This document shows, piece after piece, positions 1-8,948 of a DNA stretch of 64,000 nt (the stretch's first letter is position 1; the number at the start of each line of letters is the position of its first letter). The DNA is from Acetobacteraceae bacterium B3987. GTDB lineage: Bacteria > Pseudomonadota > Alphaproteobacteria > Acetobacterales > Acetobacteraceae. The position numbers were made by a program, and so were the translations under genes. Below the pieces are notes generated by a model, which saw only the letters and a list, made by a program, of their open reading frames with translations, was not told the DNA's origin and ran no database searches. The stretch covers positions 829,112-893,111 of the forward strand of contig JAFNMF010000001.1 in assembly GCA_026537415.1 (NCBI GenBank), in the 5' to 3' direction.

Positions 1-957
1 AATCGTAGAAAACCACTGAACGAACCGTTTAACCCCCTCCTCCAAAGGGACCTTCGGTGCCCATGGAATCGTTTTTTGTAACGCTGTTGTATCTGCCCAT
101 GTCCTCAACACGTCCTCATCAGGCTTAGGTGCTTTCTGGATAATGGCTTTCTTCTGCAAGGAAGTTTCTAAGCAACGGACCAGATCCCCCACTGAACGAG
201 GCTGTCCATAACCTATATTAAAGAGACGGCTTTCCCCTGCCTTAGGAGGAGCCTTCATCAAATGCAGAATCGCTTCAACGACATCATCAATATATGTGAA
301 GTCTCTTGCCAGTCCCTCAGCGTCCCAGAGCGTAAGAGGGGTTCCATCATGAATGGCCCTAGCAAAACCATAACAGGCCATGTCTGGACGCCCCTGCGGA
401 CCATACACAGTAAAAAAGCGCATCCCTGTGTGAGCAAACCCATAGAGATGACTGTAGGTCTGCGCTGTGAGTTCATTCATCCTTTTAGTTGTTGCGTAAA
501 AAGAGGCCTGTGCGCCCACTGCTTCCGCCTCCGCAAAAGGCAATGTGGCAGACTCTCCATAAACAGCCGATGAGGACGCATAAAGAATATGCCGCAACTG
601 CGGCAAAGAGCGGCAAGCCTCTAAAAGACTGACCTGTCCCGTAATGTTATCTTCTATATAGGCATAAGGATTGAGACGAGATTGTCGCACCCCGGCACGA
701 GCGGCGAGATGCAGAACAACATCAATATCAGAGTGGGCAGCAAACAGATTGGCTAAAACACCCCGATCACACACACTAGCTTTAGTATAATGGAATCCGG
801 GCTGCCCACGAAGTGAAGCAAGACGCAGAGACACCATCTCTGGAGCAGACTGCTCGCTGTCAATTCCGACAACAGTCCATCCCTGCGCCAAGAGGGCACG
901 GGCCGTATGTGACCCGATAAACCCAGCAACCCCCGTTATGAAAACCGTGCGGGACAC
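1..957 (-). CDS. UDP-glucuronate 4-epimerase-like SDR (3' end outside window)
   Basis: Extended short-chain dehydrogenase that probably interconverts UDP-sugars (UDP-glucuronate/UDP-galacturonate type) for surface polysaccharide. The N-terminus carries the Rossmann motif GVAGFIGSHTA, then HLAARAGVR, ASSSAVYG, the catalytic YATTK pair (YxxxK) and RFFTVYGPQGRPDMA, which is typical of the UDP-glucuronate epimerase group. I start it at a GTG (957-955), one base after the stop of the upstream DUF192 gene, so the two are probably co-transcribed. 319 codons are visible and the gene runs off the left edge; family members are about 320-340 residues, so little is missing. The exact sugar substrate is inferred. 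Confidence 0.8.
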   Translation of the reverse strand, partial: MSRTVFITGVAGFIGSHTARALLAQGWTVVGIDSEQSAPEMVSLRLASLRGQPGFHYTKASVCDRGVLANLFAAHSDIDVVLHLAARAGVRQSRLNPYAYIEDNITGQVSLLEACRSLPQLRHILYASSSAVYGESATLPFAEAEAVGAQASFYATTKRMNELTAQTYSHLYGFAHTGMRFFTVYGPQGRPDMACYGFARAIHDGTPLTLWDAEGLARDFTYIDDVVEAILHLMKAPPKAGESRLFNIGYGQPRSVGDLVRCLETSLQKKAIIQKAPKPDEDVLRTWADTTALQKTIPWAPKVPLEEGVKRFVQWFSTI

Positions 958-958
958 A

Positions 959-1465
959 TCAGTGCGCCCCACCAGCCAGTGCCTCGGACGTAACCCGGTT
1001 GCCAACAAGCAGCCCCAACCTTTCCGCCGTTCCTGCTGGAAGCTCCAGAACAGCCCGAACAGGCCCATGACTGCTGATAATACCTTCACTTAAAGGCGTA
1101 GTATGTTCCTCAATAGCGTGGATGCGGTTCTGATCATCGATGAAGACCATATCCAGCGAAACGAATGTATTACGCATCCACATGGCGGAACTCTGCGGAG
1201 TTGGCCAGACGAACAGCATGCCGTGGTCTGGCAATATCTGCTTCCGGAACATCTCACCGACTTCCTGCTGATGCGGTGTGCTGGCTACTTCCACTTTGAA
1301 GTCATGCCCTCGCCCCGCCTGATCGGTAATAGTCAGAATGACTTCAGGCAAAGGCGGTTGAGCTTCCGTAATTGTTTCCTCGGCACGGGCTGGGCCCATG
1401 ATGGTCGTTGCACCTGCCAGAAAGAGTCCTCCCACCAGAAGACCCCACCGATAAAATCCCCCCAT
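959..1465 (-). CDS. DUF192 family secreted protein
   Basis: 168-residue protein with a clear N-terminal signal peptide (hydrophobic stretch around residues 8-25 ending in ARAEE) followed by a DUF192 domain. Seen in the sequence: a region reading HQQEVGEMFRK, then GMLFVWPTPQSSAMWMRNT and SLDMVFID, which are the DUF192 hallmarks (W/M/N and LDMVFID). The biochemical role of this family is not settled; it is exported or periplasmic. The gene lies between a metallo-hydrolase gene 38 bases upstream and the epimerase-like gene that begins 1 base after its stop, suggesting one leftward transcript. Confidence 0.85.
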   Translation of the reverse strand: MGGFYRWGLLVGGLFLAGATTIMGPARAEETITEAQPPLPEVILTITDQAGRGHDFKVEVASTPHQQEVGEMFRKQILPDHGMLFVWPTPQSSAMWMRNTFVSLDMVFIDDQNRIHAIEEHTTPLSEGIISSHGPVRAVLELPAGTAERLGLLVGNRVTSEALAGGAH

Positions 1466-1503
1466 TTTTCCTCCCCTTCCCTGCCCCGTTGCGAAACGGA
1501 CAC

Positions 1504-2151
1504 TTAATGCTGGAATACCGGATTATTCTGTTTCTCCTCCCCGATCGTGGTCGGCAGGCCATGCCCCGGTAGCACGATCATATCATCAGAGAGGGTGAAC
1601 AGCTTGCTCCGGATTCTTTCCAAAAGCTGCCGTTCATTGCCATACGGAAAGTCTGTCCGCCCCACCGTGCCACGAAACAACGTATCCCCTGCAATCACCA
1701 CTCCTGCCTGCCGCAAAATGAATACGACATGACCAGGCGTATGCCCGGGGACATGCGCCACCTCGATCTCATGCCCCAGAAAGGACAACACATCCCCATC
1801 CTTGGAAAAACGATCGGGGGTAACACTTTTCATCCCGCTCAACCCGAAAGCCGCTGCCTGTTGTTCGATTCTTTCCAACAGAAACAGATCCTCCCGCAAT
1901 GGCCCAATAACAGGCACGTCACGGCCCTGCCGTGCCGTAAGCAGCATCTTGAGGTCCGCCGCACCACCGGCGTGGTCAAGATGGCCATGAGTCAACAAAA
2001 TGGCCTCGACATGCAGCCCCTCAACCTCCTGAGCGAGCCGTGCGCTTTCCCCACCGGGATCGACAATAACTGCCCGATTCAACTCATCAGACAGAATCGT
2101 ACAATTCTGTCGAATCGGTGTCACTGTCACTTTTCGCAAGGTTAATTTCAT
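1504..2151 (-). CDS. MBL-fold hydrolase (glyoxalase II-like)
   Basis: 215-residue metallo-beta-lactamase-fold protein. The metal-binding HxHxDH motif is seen in LLTHGHLDHAGG, followed by VPGHTPGHV, GDTLFRGTVGRTDFP and LPGHGLPTTIGEEK, which place it with the short YcbL/GloB-like hydrolases that open thioesters such as S-lactoylglutathione. It lacks the long C-terminal substrate domain of classical glyoxalase II, so the substrate is uncertain. It is first of a leftward set with DUF192 and the epimerase-like gene. Cytoplasmic, with no signal peptide. Confidence 0.85.
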   Translation of the reverse strand: MKLTLRKVTVTPIRQNCTILSDELNRAVIVDPGGESARLAQEVEGLHVEAILLTHGHLDHAGGAADLKMLLTARQGRDVPVIGPLREDLFLLERIEQQAAAFGLSGMKSVTPDRFSKDGDVLSFLGHEIEVAHVPGHTPGHVVFILRQAGVVIAGDTLFRGTVGRTDFPYGNERQLLERIRSKLFTLSDDMIVLPGHGLPTTIGEEKQNNPVFQH

Positions 2152-2191
2152 GGCGGGCTTCCATTTCCGATGGCATCGACCAAGAAAAGAC

Positions 2192-2305
2192 TTACAACTT
2201 CATAGCCAACCCGACAAGAAACCAACCTACCACCGCACCCAACCCTAAAAAGTAGAAAATATAGAAAAAAGAACAGCAAAATAAACAAACATATTTCTGT
2301 GGCAT
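2192..2305 (-). CDS. possible 37-residue membrane peptide
   Basis: A short open frame in an otherwise empty stretch. It begins MPQKYVCLF and ends GWFLVGLAMKL before a TAA stop, with one hydrophobic segment long enough to span a membrane (residues about 8-35). It lies 40 bases upstream of the MBL-fold gene on the same strand. Against it: no good Shine-Dalgarno sequence before the ATG, an AT-rich region in which hydrophobic frames arise easily, and no recognised family. Listed because the residue pattern (aromatic rich, glycine-containing helix, positive end) resembles real small membrane proteins. Confidence 0.25.
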   Translation of the reverse strand: MPQKYVCLFCCSFFYIFYFLGLGAVVGWFLVGLAMKL

Positions 2306-2565
2306 GAATACAGATTTAATAGTCGGCTGCTTTTCTTCTTATCAGCCACCCCTCCTACACAGATGCCTCACCTTGCTTGATGAATATAATCGTCATGGAA
2401 TATATTTATGGTTAGTATATATTTCCTAATATTAAATCTTATTCAGGTTCCTATACCCCTTTGAAGTCAATATTTGTCTTGTCATTCCTACCGACCTTCT
2501 GATAGTTTCTCGGGACTATTGAAAGAGTGAGGTCCATTCGGTCAAACAGAACGGGAAGAGGTATC
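2306..2565. other. AT-rich non-coding gap before the CHAP gene
   Basis: AT-rich stretch (runs such as TATATTTATGGTTAGTATAT near 2400-2420) between the leftward MBL block and the rightward CHAP gene. It must hold the promoters of both directions but I could not pick convincing -35/-10 pairs. The ribosome-binding site of the CHAP gene (GGAAGAGG) lies at its right end. Confidence 0.4.
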
Positions 2566-3234
2566 ATGCGCCGTGCCGGAAAACGGTTATTTCTATCATG
2601 TCTGATGTTTTCTGCGGCAGCATTCTGCGCCCCCAAGGCCGAAGCGAGGCATCACGTTCGCCACTCTAGCCGTCTGGTTAAGAGCGGTCATTTTCTTCAC
2701 AAACATTACCGCCATTACGGTCACGCTCGTGTCATCCAGTGTGTGGCGTATGTGCATCAGAGTACGGACTTCCAGATCCGTGGCAATGCACGGGACTGGT
2801 GGCGTAATGCTGAAGGTCTTTATGCCCGTGGTCAGCAGCCTGAATCTGGTGCCGTGCTGAGCTTCCGTCCCACACGCCGTATGCCACTTGGGCATGTTGC
2901 TGTTGTTCGGGAACAGGTCGATAGCCGGACCATCATGATTGATCAGGCTCACTGGGCATCCAATGGCATCAGCCACAATATTAAAGTGGTGGATGTTTCC
3001 CCAGAAAATGACTGGACAGCCGTCCGCGTGGCTTTACCGGGCAATAGCGGTCGCCTTGGCAGCATCTACCCGACACATGGCTTCATCTACAATCGCCGTG
3101 ACGGGTCTACACCGGCTTCTCCTCATTATCGCAATGTCCTCGCCAGAGGAACGGCAAGCGATATGGAGACAGCATCCGTCCCAGCTGACGCCAGCTTCTT
3201 CGGAGATGAAGCACCGAGCCGCTCTCTCCAGTAA
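2566..3234 (+). CDS. secreted CHAP-domain amidase/peptidase
   Basis: About 222 residues with a signal peptide (basic MRRAGKR, hydrophobic core, cleavage near residues 27-28 after AEA) and a CHAP (cysteine, histidine-dependent amidohydrolase/peptidase) domain. The probable nucleophile is C59 in VIQCVAYVHQ and the general base H110 in MPLGHVAVV; WASNGISHN follows as usual in this fold. These enzymes cut peptidoglycan cross-links or amide bonds in the periplasm. An upstream ATG at 2527 is in frame, but the ATG at 2566 has GGAAGAGG 7 bases before it and gives a proper signal peptide. Monocistronic; a terminator follows. Confidence 0.8.
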   Translation: MRRAGKRLFLSCLMFSAAAFCAPKAEARHHVRHSSRLVKSGHFLHKHYRHYGHARVIQCVAYVHQSTDFQIRGNARDWWRNAEGLYARGQQPESGAVLSFRPTRRMPLGHVAVVREQVDSRTIMIDQAHWASNGISHNIKVVDVSPENDWTAVRVALPGNSGRLGSIYPTHGFIYNRRDGSTPASPHYRNVLARGTASDMETASVPADASFFGDEAPSRSLQ

Positions 3235-3267
3235 TAGAGACGGAGACGCTGCTCCAGTTCCACTAAG

Positions 3268-3302
3268 GCCGGGCCACCCTTTTTTCAGGGTCGCCCGGCT
3301 TT
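3268..3302 (+). terminator. rho-independent terminator of the CHAP gene
   Basis: GCCGGGC (3268-3274) pairs with GCCCGGC (3293-3299) with a second inner stem ACCCT/AGGGT, then TTTA. The right arm and loop lie inside the last codons of the convergent rlmH gene, so the two functions share the same bases. Confidence 0.65.
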
Positions 3303-3740
3303 ATGATATGGATGGCCCATCTGAATAGCCTGCGCCCGAAAGAGCTGTTCAGCCAACATGACCCGAACCAGCATATGCGGCCATGTCAATTTTCCCAGCG
3401 AAAAAACAGCATCTGCCCGCTGAATGACGGCAGCATCAAATCCTTCTGCTCCACCAATCATGAAGCAGACCGGGCGACCACTTTCCTGCCAGCCCTGCAA
3501 TTGGGATGAAAAAGTCGGACTGTCTACCAACTTGCCACCTTCATCCAATGCCACGAGAAACGCATTATCAGGACAAGCCGCCAGAAGGGCTTCAGCCTCC
3601 CGCCGTTTCAGTTCAGCCGGAGCCCCCCGGCCCTGAGCCACTTCCACAATCTCAAGTTTTGGACGCAGACGAGCGCAGTAACGGTCCAGCATGTCCCGTT
3701 CAGGGCCAGATTTCAGTTTCCCGACAGCGATCAGCTTCAC
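3285..3740 (-). CDS. rlmH: 23S rRNA (pseudouridine1915-N3)-methyltransferase
   Basis: 151 residues, the normal length for RlmH (YbeA), a SPOUT/trefoil-knot methyltransferase that uses S-adenosylmethionine to methylate pseudouridine 1915 in helix 69 of 23S rRNA in assembled ribosomes. Seen: N-terminal [15 protein letters not shown], the knot region [26 protein letters not shown] for SAM binding, and the C-terminal HPYHKAGRP tail. It follows rsfS by 27 bases in the nadD-rsfS-rlmH order common in many bacteria, linking it to late ribosome maturation. Confidence 0.95.
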   Translation of the reverse strand: MKLIAVGKLKSGPERDMLDRYCARLRPKLEIVEVAQGRGAPAELKRREAEALLAACPDNAFLVALDEGGKLVDSPTFSSQLQGWQESGRPVCFMIGGAEGFDAAVIQRADAVFSLGKLTWPHMLVRVMLAEQLFRAQAIQMGHPYHKAGRP

Positions 3741-3767
3741 ACTGAAGCCCCCTCGCCGTTTATTGCG

Positions 3768-4178
3768 TTACTCAACAGCGATTTCTTCCGCTGCAGCCTC
3801 AAAATCACCACCCCACATGCGTTCAAGCGCATAAAGTTCCCGGCTCTCCGGCATGAAAAGGTGAACGACCACATCGCCCGCATCCATCAGAACCCAATCA
3901 CTACCCTGATCGCCCTCAATGTGCGGACGGGCAAGATTCTCTTCCTTCAAACGACGCTCAAGATGCTGAGCCATAGCAGAAATCTGACGCTCGGAAAGAC
4001 CAGAAGCAATAACCATACGCTCGGCAAACCCGGCACGGCCTGTCAGGTCCAACACGACAATATTCTCAGCCTTATCCTCATCCAGACTTTCCGTAATGAC
4101 GGACAGCAGGTGGGCCAGCCCTTCCTCAGTAAGAGGGGCGGAAGCGGGGATTTCGGTCTCGTTGATGATGGTACTCAC
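3768..4178 (-). CDS. rsfS: ribosomal silencing factor RsfS
   Basis: 136 residues of the Iojap/RsfS family, which binds ribosomal protein L14 and stops the subunits joining when nutrients are short. Seen: LDLTGRAGFAERMVIASG, ISAMAQHLERRLKEE, and SDWVLMDAGDVVVHLFMPE followed by ELYALERMWGG, the conserved end of the domain. There is a short acidic C-terminal tail. Its start overlaps the end of nadD by 4 bases (ATGA), so the genes are translationally coupled. Confidence 0.95.
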   Translation of the reverse strand: MSTIINETEIPASAPLTEEGLAHLLSVITESLDEDKAENIVVLDLTGRAGFAERMVIASGLSERQISAMAQHLERRLKEENLARPHIEGDQGSDWVLMDAGDVVVHLFMPESRELYALERMWGGDFEAAAEEIAVE

Positions 4179-4846
4179 TCCTGATCGACAGATGGGCGAA
4201 ACAGCCCTTTTTGACGCAAAACAGTCGACGATATGTCATTCTGAGGCGCAGAAAGGAACGTCCATCCCGGCCCACTTCTTTTCTCTAGCAGAAGAGACGC
4301 TGCCCTTCCATCATGACGATACCGCCGCAGCACAGAACTCGCCCGCCCTTTGAGAGCCGGTATGATACTTCCCGGCCGGGGCAGAACAGCAATCGGCACC
4401 AGCTGCGCCAACCGCCGCCATGACCGCCAGCGGGAAAACTGAGCCAGCCCATCCGCCCCCATGAGCCAGATAAAGCGGCAATAAGGGAAACGCTGCCGAA
4501 GCATCGCCACGGTTTTGACCGTATAACGCTGCCCTAGCTTCTGCTCTATATCCATAGCGATGATACGTCGGCCATCCGCCAAAGCCTGCGCTGTTTCCAA
4601 CCGCTGGGAAAAAGGGGCCATGCCTTTACGGGATTTGAGCGGATTCCCCGGTGAGACCATCAGCCAGACCTGATCCAGCTTCAGGCTCGATAGTGCCTTC
4701 CGGGCAAGCTGGATATGACCCTCATGCGCTGGATTGAACGAGCCACCAAGCAGACCAATACGCATCCGACGACCATCTCCAAAACGGGAGGCCGCAGCCC
4801 CCAGCGGAATCGCCGGGGGCTTACGAAGGGAAGACTGTCCCTTCAT
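4175..4846 (-). CDS. nadD: nicotinate-nucleotide adenylyltransferase
   Basis: Adds AMP to nicotinate mononucleotide to make deamido-NAD in NAD synthesis; the final amidation would be done by NadE at 13.5-15.5 kb. The nucleotidyltransferase motif GGSFNPAHEGH and the C-terminal ISSTVLR motif are present. The 223-residue frame has about 27 residues before MRIGLLGGSF; an internal ATG at 4765 preceded by GGAGATGG could also be the start, which would give 196 residues. Nine bases separate it from ychF. Confidence 0.92.
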   Translation of the reverse strand: MKGQSSLRKPPAIPLGAAASRFGDGRRMRIGLLGGSFNPAHEGHIQLARKALSSLKLDQVWLMVSPGNPLKSRKGMAPFSQRLETAQALADGRRIIAMDIEQKLGQRYTVKTVAMLRQRFPYCRFIWLMGADGLAQFSRWRSWRRLAQLVPIAVLPRPGSIIPALKGRASSVLRRYRHDGRAASLLLEKRSGPGWTFLSAPQNDISSTVLRQKGLFRPSVDQE

Positions 4847-4855
4847 GAGCGATGA

Positions 4856-5950
4856 TCACACGTTGAAGCGGAACAGCAGAACATCACCATCCTGCACGAC
4901 GTAATTCTTACCCTCAACACGCAGCTTACCGGCCTCACGGGCACCGGCTTCGCCCTTATAAGTCACATAATCATCATAAGCGATGGTTTCACAGGCGATG
5001 AAGCCACGCTCAAAGTCATTATGAATCACAGCGGCAGCCTGCGGAGCTTTTGTCCCTGCCGTGATCGTCCAGGCACGGGTTTCTTTCGGGCCAACCGTGA
5101 AATAGGTCTGAAGACCCAACAGGCGATAACCAGCGGCAATCACACGGTCCAGACCGCTATCTTTCAGGCCGAGACCATCCAGAAACTCCGTCCGTTCTTC
5201 CGCATCCAGCTGGCTGACCTCAGCCTCAATAGCTGCGGACACGATGACAGCCCCGGCACCTTCTGCCTCAGCCCGCTTGCGGACCTGCTCGGAATAGGCA
5301 TTGCCCGTAGAAGCAGCGGATTCTTCGACGTTGCAGACATAAAGCACGGGCTTGGTTGTCATCAACTGAAGGCGGGCAGCTTCCACTTCCTTACCCTCTG
5401 GAACAGCCGTGCGAGCCGGTTTGCCATCACGCAGAGCGGCCAGAAGCGGCTCCATAAGTTCCAGCTGTTCCTTGGCCTCACGGTCATTGCCACGGGCACG
5501 TTTTTCCAACCCGACCTTGCGGCGTTCCAGACTGTCCAGATCGGCCAGCATCAGTTCCGTTTCGATGATGTCTGCATCACGCACGGGGTCCACACCACCC
5601 TCAACATGGGTGATGTCGTCATCATCAAAGCAGCGCAGAACATGGATGATGGCATCTACCTCACGGATATTGGCGAGGAACTGATTCCCCAACCCTTCCC
5701 CCTTGGAAGCCCCACGCACCAGACCAGCAATATCCACAAACTCAAGACTTGTCGGCACGATGCGCTGGGAGTTCCCAGCCTTTGCCAGAACGTCGAGCCT
5801 CTCATCCGGCACAGCAACCCGGCCCGTGTTCGGCTCGATGGTGCAGAACGGATAATTGGCAGACTGGGCCGAGGCCGTCTGCGTCAGTGCGTTAAAGAGG
5901 GTGGATTTGCCGACATTGGGGAGGCCGACGATCCCGCAATTGAACCCCAT
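4856..5950 (-). CDS. ychF: redox-responsive ATPase/GTPase YchF (OLA1 family)
   Basis: 364 residues, full length for the Obg-related YchF family, a ribosome-associated ATPase. Seen: P-loop [15 protein letters not shown] near residue 8, [22 protein letters not shown] (switch II), a coiled-coil middle part, and the C-terminal TGS domain from about residue 280 ([17 protein letters not shown]). It sits upstream of nadD with a 9-base gap and downstream of pth, a neighbour commonly found with ychF in bacteria. Confidence 0.96.
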   Translation of the reverse strand: MGFNCGIVGLPNVGKSTLFNALTQTASAQSANYPFCTIEPNTGRVAVPDERLDVLAKAGNSQRIVPTSLEFVDIAGLVRGASKGEGLGNQFLANIREVDAIIHVLRCFDDDDITHVEGGVDPVRDADIIETELMLADLDSLERRKVGLEKRARGNDREAKEQLELMEPLLAALRDGKPARTAVPEGKEVEAARLQLMTTKPVLYVCNVEESAASTGNAYSEQVRKRAEAEGAGAVIVSAAIEAEVSQLDAEERTEFLDGLGLKDSGLDRVIAAGYRLLGLQTYFTVGPKETRAWTITAGTKAPQAAAVIHNDFERGFIACETIAYDDYVTYKGEAGAREAGKLRVEGKNYVVQDGDVLLFRFNV

Positions 5951-6028
5951 TCGCTCTCTCCCCTTTTTATGCCCTGCCGGTCTGACTTCTTCTCTCTTGC
6001 AGCCGCAGGCTTGTTAGAATCTCTGTGT

Positions 6029-6598
6029 TCAGTTCCGCCGTAGAGCTGTCTTCGTCATGAAGGCCTCATGCTCACCCTGCGCTAAAAGTGGCGTAGCGTC
6101 CGCCATGTCATCCAGCCACAGTTCCAGCTCTGGCCGTTCCGTACTGGAGAAATCCCCCAGCACATGACCATGCACCTTCTCCCGACTGCCCGGATGGCCA
6201 ATGCCCAGACGGACACGCCAGTAATCAGGACCAGGAAGGGATTTATCCATAGAGCGCAGGCCATTATGCCCGGCAGCTCCACCACCCCGTTTGACCCTCA
6301 TCTTTCCAAAAGCCAAATCCAGCTCATCATGGAAGACAGTAATCTCATCTTGTGGGATTTTATAGAAATGTGCTGCCTGTTGCACGCTGTCACCAGACAG
6401 ATTCATGTAGGTCAGCGGCTTGAGCAGAATAACTTTCTGCCGCCCGACCATCCCTTCTGCCGTTTCCCCTCGGAAACGCTTGCGCCACGGGCTGAACCCG
6501 TGGCGCGAGGCAATCGCATCGACTGCCATGAAGCCGATATTATGCCGGTTGCGGCTCATTGATACACCCGGATTACCGAGCCCAACCCAGAGCTTCAC
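6029..6598 (-). CDS. pth: peptidyl-tRNA hydrolase
   Basis: 189 residues. Frees tRNA from peptidyl-tRNA that dropped off ribosomes. Seen: N-terminal WVGLGNPG, catalytic His in RNRHNIGFMAVD, KPLTYMNLSG, FHDELDL with the conserved Asp, and GGGAAGHNGLRSM. It starts 14 bases after rplY, the standard rplY-pth-ychF cluster. Confidence 0.96.
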   Translation of the reverse strand: MKLWVGLGNPGVSMSRNRHNIGFMAVDAIASRHGFSPWRKRFRGETAEGMVGRQKVILLKPLTYMNLSGDSVQQAAHFYKIPQDEITVFHDELDLAFGKMRVKRGGGAAGHNGLRSMDKSLPGPDYWRVRLGIGHPGSREKVHGHVLGDFSSTERPELELWLDDMADATPLLAQGEHEAFMTKTALRRN

Positions 6599-6612
6599 AA
6601 CCGTAATACCTC

Positions 6613-7230
6613 TTACTTGGCTTCAGCAGCGGCTTCTTCAGAAGCCTCTTCTGTCTCTTCATCCACCGTCGGCGGTGCGATGGAAGCGATCACGAAGTTG
6701 GGGATATGCAGGGTCGGTGTGGAATGTTCCGTACCCTGAAGGTCGTCCCAACGCACGTTGTCGTTGATGTCCAGCTTGCTGAGGTCAACCGTGAAATGCT
6801 CAGGGATGTTCTCGACCGGCACTTCAACGTCAACAGAGTGACGAGCAATATTCAGCACGCCACCACGCTTGATGCCAGGAGCCTCATCTTCACCCGTGAA
6901 GGTGATGCCAACCTGAACATGCACGCTCTGGCCAGGAACCAGACGCAGGAAGTCAATGTGGATCGGCGCATCGGACACCGGATGGAACTGAATGTCACGG
7001 ATCAGGGCATGGACCTGCTCACCACCGATGCTGAACTGGTACAGGCGGGAATGCCACGCACCACGGTGCAGCTCCTTCATGATGATGCGAGGGTCGATGG
7101 AGACCAGTGTCGGCTCCTTCTTGCCACCATAAACCACGCCCGGGACCATGCCCTCACGACGTGTTGCGCGCGCTGCCCCCTTACCTGCTTTGGCGCGCTG
7201 GGAGATCTCCAGTGTCGTTACTTTCGCCAC
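6613..7230 (-). CDS. rplY: 50S ribosomal protein L25/general stress protein Ctc
   Basis: 205 residues: an N-terminal L25 domain that binds 5S rRNA ([35 protein letters not shown]) followed by the C-terminal TL5/CTC domain ([24 protein letters not shown]) and an acidic Glu/Ala tail. The long form is usual in alphaproteobacteria. A GC-rich inverted repeat (about 7264-7286) lies in its leader and may be the terminator of the upstream gene or a leader element. Confidence 0.95.
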   Translation of the reverse strand: MAKVTTLEISQRAKAGKGAARATRREGMVPGVVYGGKKEPTLVSIDPRIIMKELHRGAWHSRLYQFSIGGEQVHALIRDIQFHPVSDAPIHIDFLRLVPGQSVHVQVGITFTGEDEAPGIKRGGVLNIARHSVDVEVPVENIPEHFTVDLSKLDINDNVRWDDLQGTEHSTPTLHIPNFVIASIAPPTVDEETEEASEEAAAEAK

Positions 7231-7338
7231 GTTATACGCTCCTGCGTTCTTGAATTATCACACCCAACCGGCCTCCAGGGGTGCCGGATGGTTGCCCCGC
7301 CCTAGCGGAAAAAAGCAAAAAAGACAATTTTTTTTCCG

Positions 7339-8124
7339 TCAGCCCGTCCGTCCTGCACGAATGACAGAGAGCTGACGGCCCGTTCTTGCATCCCCCTTCA
7401 GGGTTGCCCGGCGATGGCTAAAAAACTGCCCATCCGCCAACGTATCATGCCCCGTCCATTCCGCCTTCACGCCCAGCCTTTCCAAAAGAGACAGGCAGAA
7501 AGCAGGCAGATCGAACTGATAGTGACCGTCCCGTGCTGCAGACGCAAAGAAACGACCTCCCTCTGGATGCCGCTCCAGCACCTCCCGGCGCATATCCTCG
7601 CCTACCTCGTAAGAGGCCGGCCCAATACAGGGGCCAACCGCAGCCCGGAGTCCCTCCGCTCCCAACAGGCGCATCTGCTCCACGGTCTGCTCCAGTACCC
7701 CTCCCACAGCTCCACGCCAGCCTGCATGAGCCGCACCGACAATCCGCCCATCCTCTGATGCCAGAAGCACAGGGGCACAATCCGCCGTGGCCACACCCAG
7801 AGCAATATCCGGGCTACCTGTCACCAGAGCATCCCCTGCCGGGAGGGCTTCATGGCCTTTCATGTGAGACCAGACATCTTCAGCTCGCCTCAACACATGC
7901 ACATCGGCCCCGTGAACCTGCCGGAGAGCCACAAACTGCTCCAGATCCACCCCCACGGCAGCCGCCATCCGCCGCCTGTTCTCCTGCACATCTTCAGGCC
8001 GGTCCTGCGTTCCCAAGCCTCCATTGAGCGTCTCATAGGGAGCCGCCGATACCCCACCTTTCCGGGTGAAGAATCCATGCCGGACAGGCAATGAAGACGA
8101 CTGGAAAAACGGGGGATGTATCAT
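7339..8124 (-). CDS. pgeF: PgeF/YfiH laccase-domain protein (purine nucleoside phosphorylase-like)
   Basis: 261 residues of the DUF152/YfiH family, a copper or zinc oxidase fold formerly called polyphenol oxidase; members act in peptidoglycan editing or as purine nucleoside phosphorylases. Seen: HGFFTRKGGVS, LRQVHGADVHV, DALVTGSPDIALGVATADC, AGAAHAGWRGAVGGVLE, AAVGPCIGPASYEVG. I place the start at the ATG that overlaps the lgt stop (ATGA), giving MIHPPFFQ; a longer frame reaches 8208 but would overlap lgt by 88 bases. Confidence 0.88.
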   Translation of the reverse strand: MIHPPFFQSSSLPVRHGFFTRKGGVSAAPYETLNGGLGTQDRPEDVQENRRRMAAAVGVDLEQFVALRQVHGADVHVLRRAEDVWSHMKGHEALPAGDALVTGSPDIALGVATADCAPVLLASEDGRIVGAAHAGWRGAVGGVLEQTVEQMRLLGAEGLRAAVGPCIGPASYEVGEDMRREVLERHPEGGRFFASAARDGHYQFDLPAFCLSLLERLGVKAEWTGHDTLADGQFFSHRRATLKGDARTGRQLSVIRAGRTG

Positions 8125-8948
8125 TCTGTAATCCAATCTGTTTCCCGTGCGGGACGACGGAACGCATAAATCATCAAACCAATCCCGGCCAATGCCATAG
8201 GCAGGCACAGAATCTGACCCATCGTAATCCCCCCTGCCAGAAAACCGATATTGTCATCCGGCTGACGGAATAGCTCACAGAAGGCCCGAGCACAGGCGTA
8301 ACCAAACAGGAACAGACCAGAAAGAAACCCGGCCCGTGCCCGCAAAGCCGGACGGCTTACGGCCACAAGCAGCACAATCAGAAGCAGAACACCTTCTGTC
8401 AGGGCTTCATAAAGTTCAGAGGGATGGCGTGGCTCCGGCCCGACAGCCGGGAAGATCATGGCCCACGGCACCGCTCTTTCCACGGGCCGTCCCCAAAGTT
8501 CACCATTGATGAAATTAGCACACCGCCCCAGAGCCAATCCAATCGGCACCACCACCACAATCCGATCCGAAAAGGCCAGGAAATTCAGTTTCCGCCGCCA
8601 TGTAAACAGAGCCAACGCAATGATGACACCCGCCGCCCCACCATGAAAGGACATACCGCCCTTCCAAGTAGCGAAGATTTCCAAAGGGTGGGCGAGAAAG
8701 AAAAGAGGCCGATAGAACAGAACGTACCCCAGCCGCCCCCCGAGCAGTACACCCAGCACCGCATAGGCAAGAAAGTCATCTACTGCCAATTTTGAAGCCA
8801 CTTTCGGGCTAAGCTGAACCAGCCTGCGGGCCAGAGGCAGAGCGATGATGAAGGCCATGATATAGGCAAGAGCATACCAGCGCACTGCCAGCGGCCCGAT
8901 CTGAAAAGCAACCGGGTCCAGCCCCGGGAAAACAAGCGTATGTGTCAC
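8121..8948 (-). CDS. lgt: prolipoprotein diacylglyceryl transferase
   Basis: 275-residue inner-membrane enzyme with about seven hydrophobic segments that transfers diacylglycerol from phosphatidylglycerol to the lipobox cysteine of prolipoproteins. The family signature is seen as LGRCANFINGELWGRP with the catalytic Arg, along with FHGGAAGVI and RHPSELYEALTEG. It overlaps both the hldD stop and the pgeF start by 4 bases, so hldD-lgt-pgeF form one tightly coupled operon. Confidence 0.96.
   Translation of the reverse strand: MTHTLVFPGLDPVAFQIGPLAVRWYALAYIMAFIIALPLARRLVQLSPKVASKLAVDDFLAYAVLGVLLGGRLGYVLFYRPLFFLAHPLEIFATWKGGMSFHGGAAGVIIALALFTWRRKLNFLAFSDRIVVVVPIGLALGRCANFINGELWGRPVERAVPWAMIFPAVGPEPRHPSELYEALTEGVLLLIVLLVAVSRPALRARAGFLSGLFLFGYACARAFCELFRQPDDNIGFLAGGITMGQILCLPMALAGIGLMIYAFRRPARETDWITE

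Noticed and set aside
5730-5738. ATATCCACA as a DnaA box (also at 27458-27466)
   Set aside because: One mismatch to TTATCCACA but isolated inside ychF and mlaD coding sequence.
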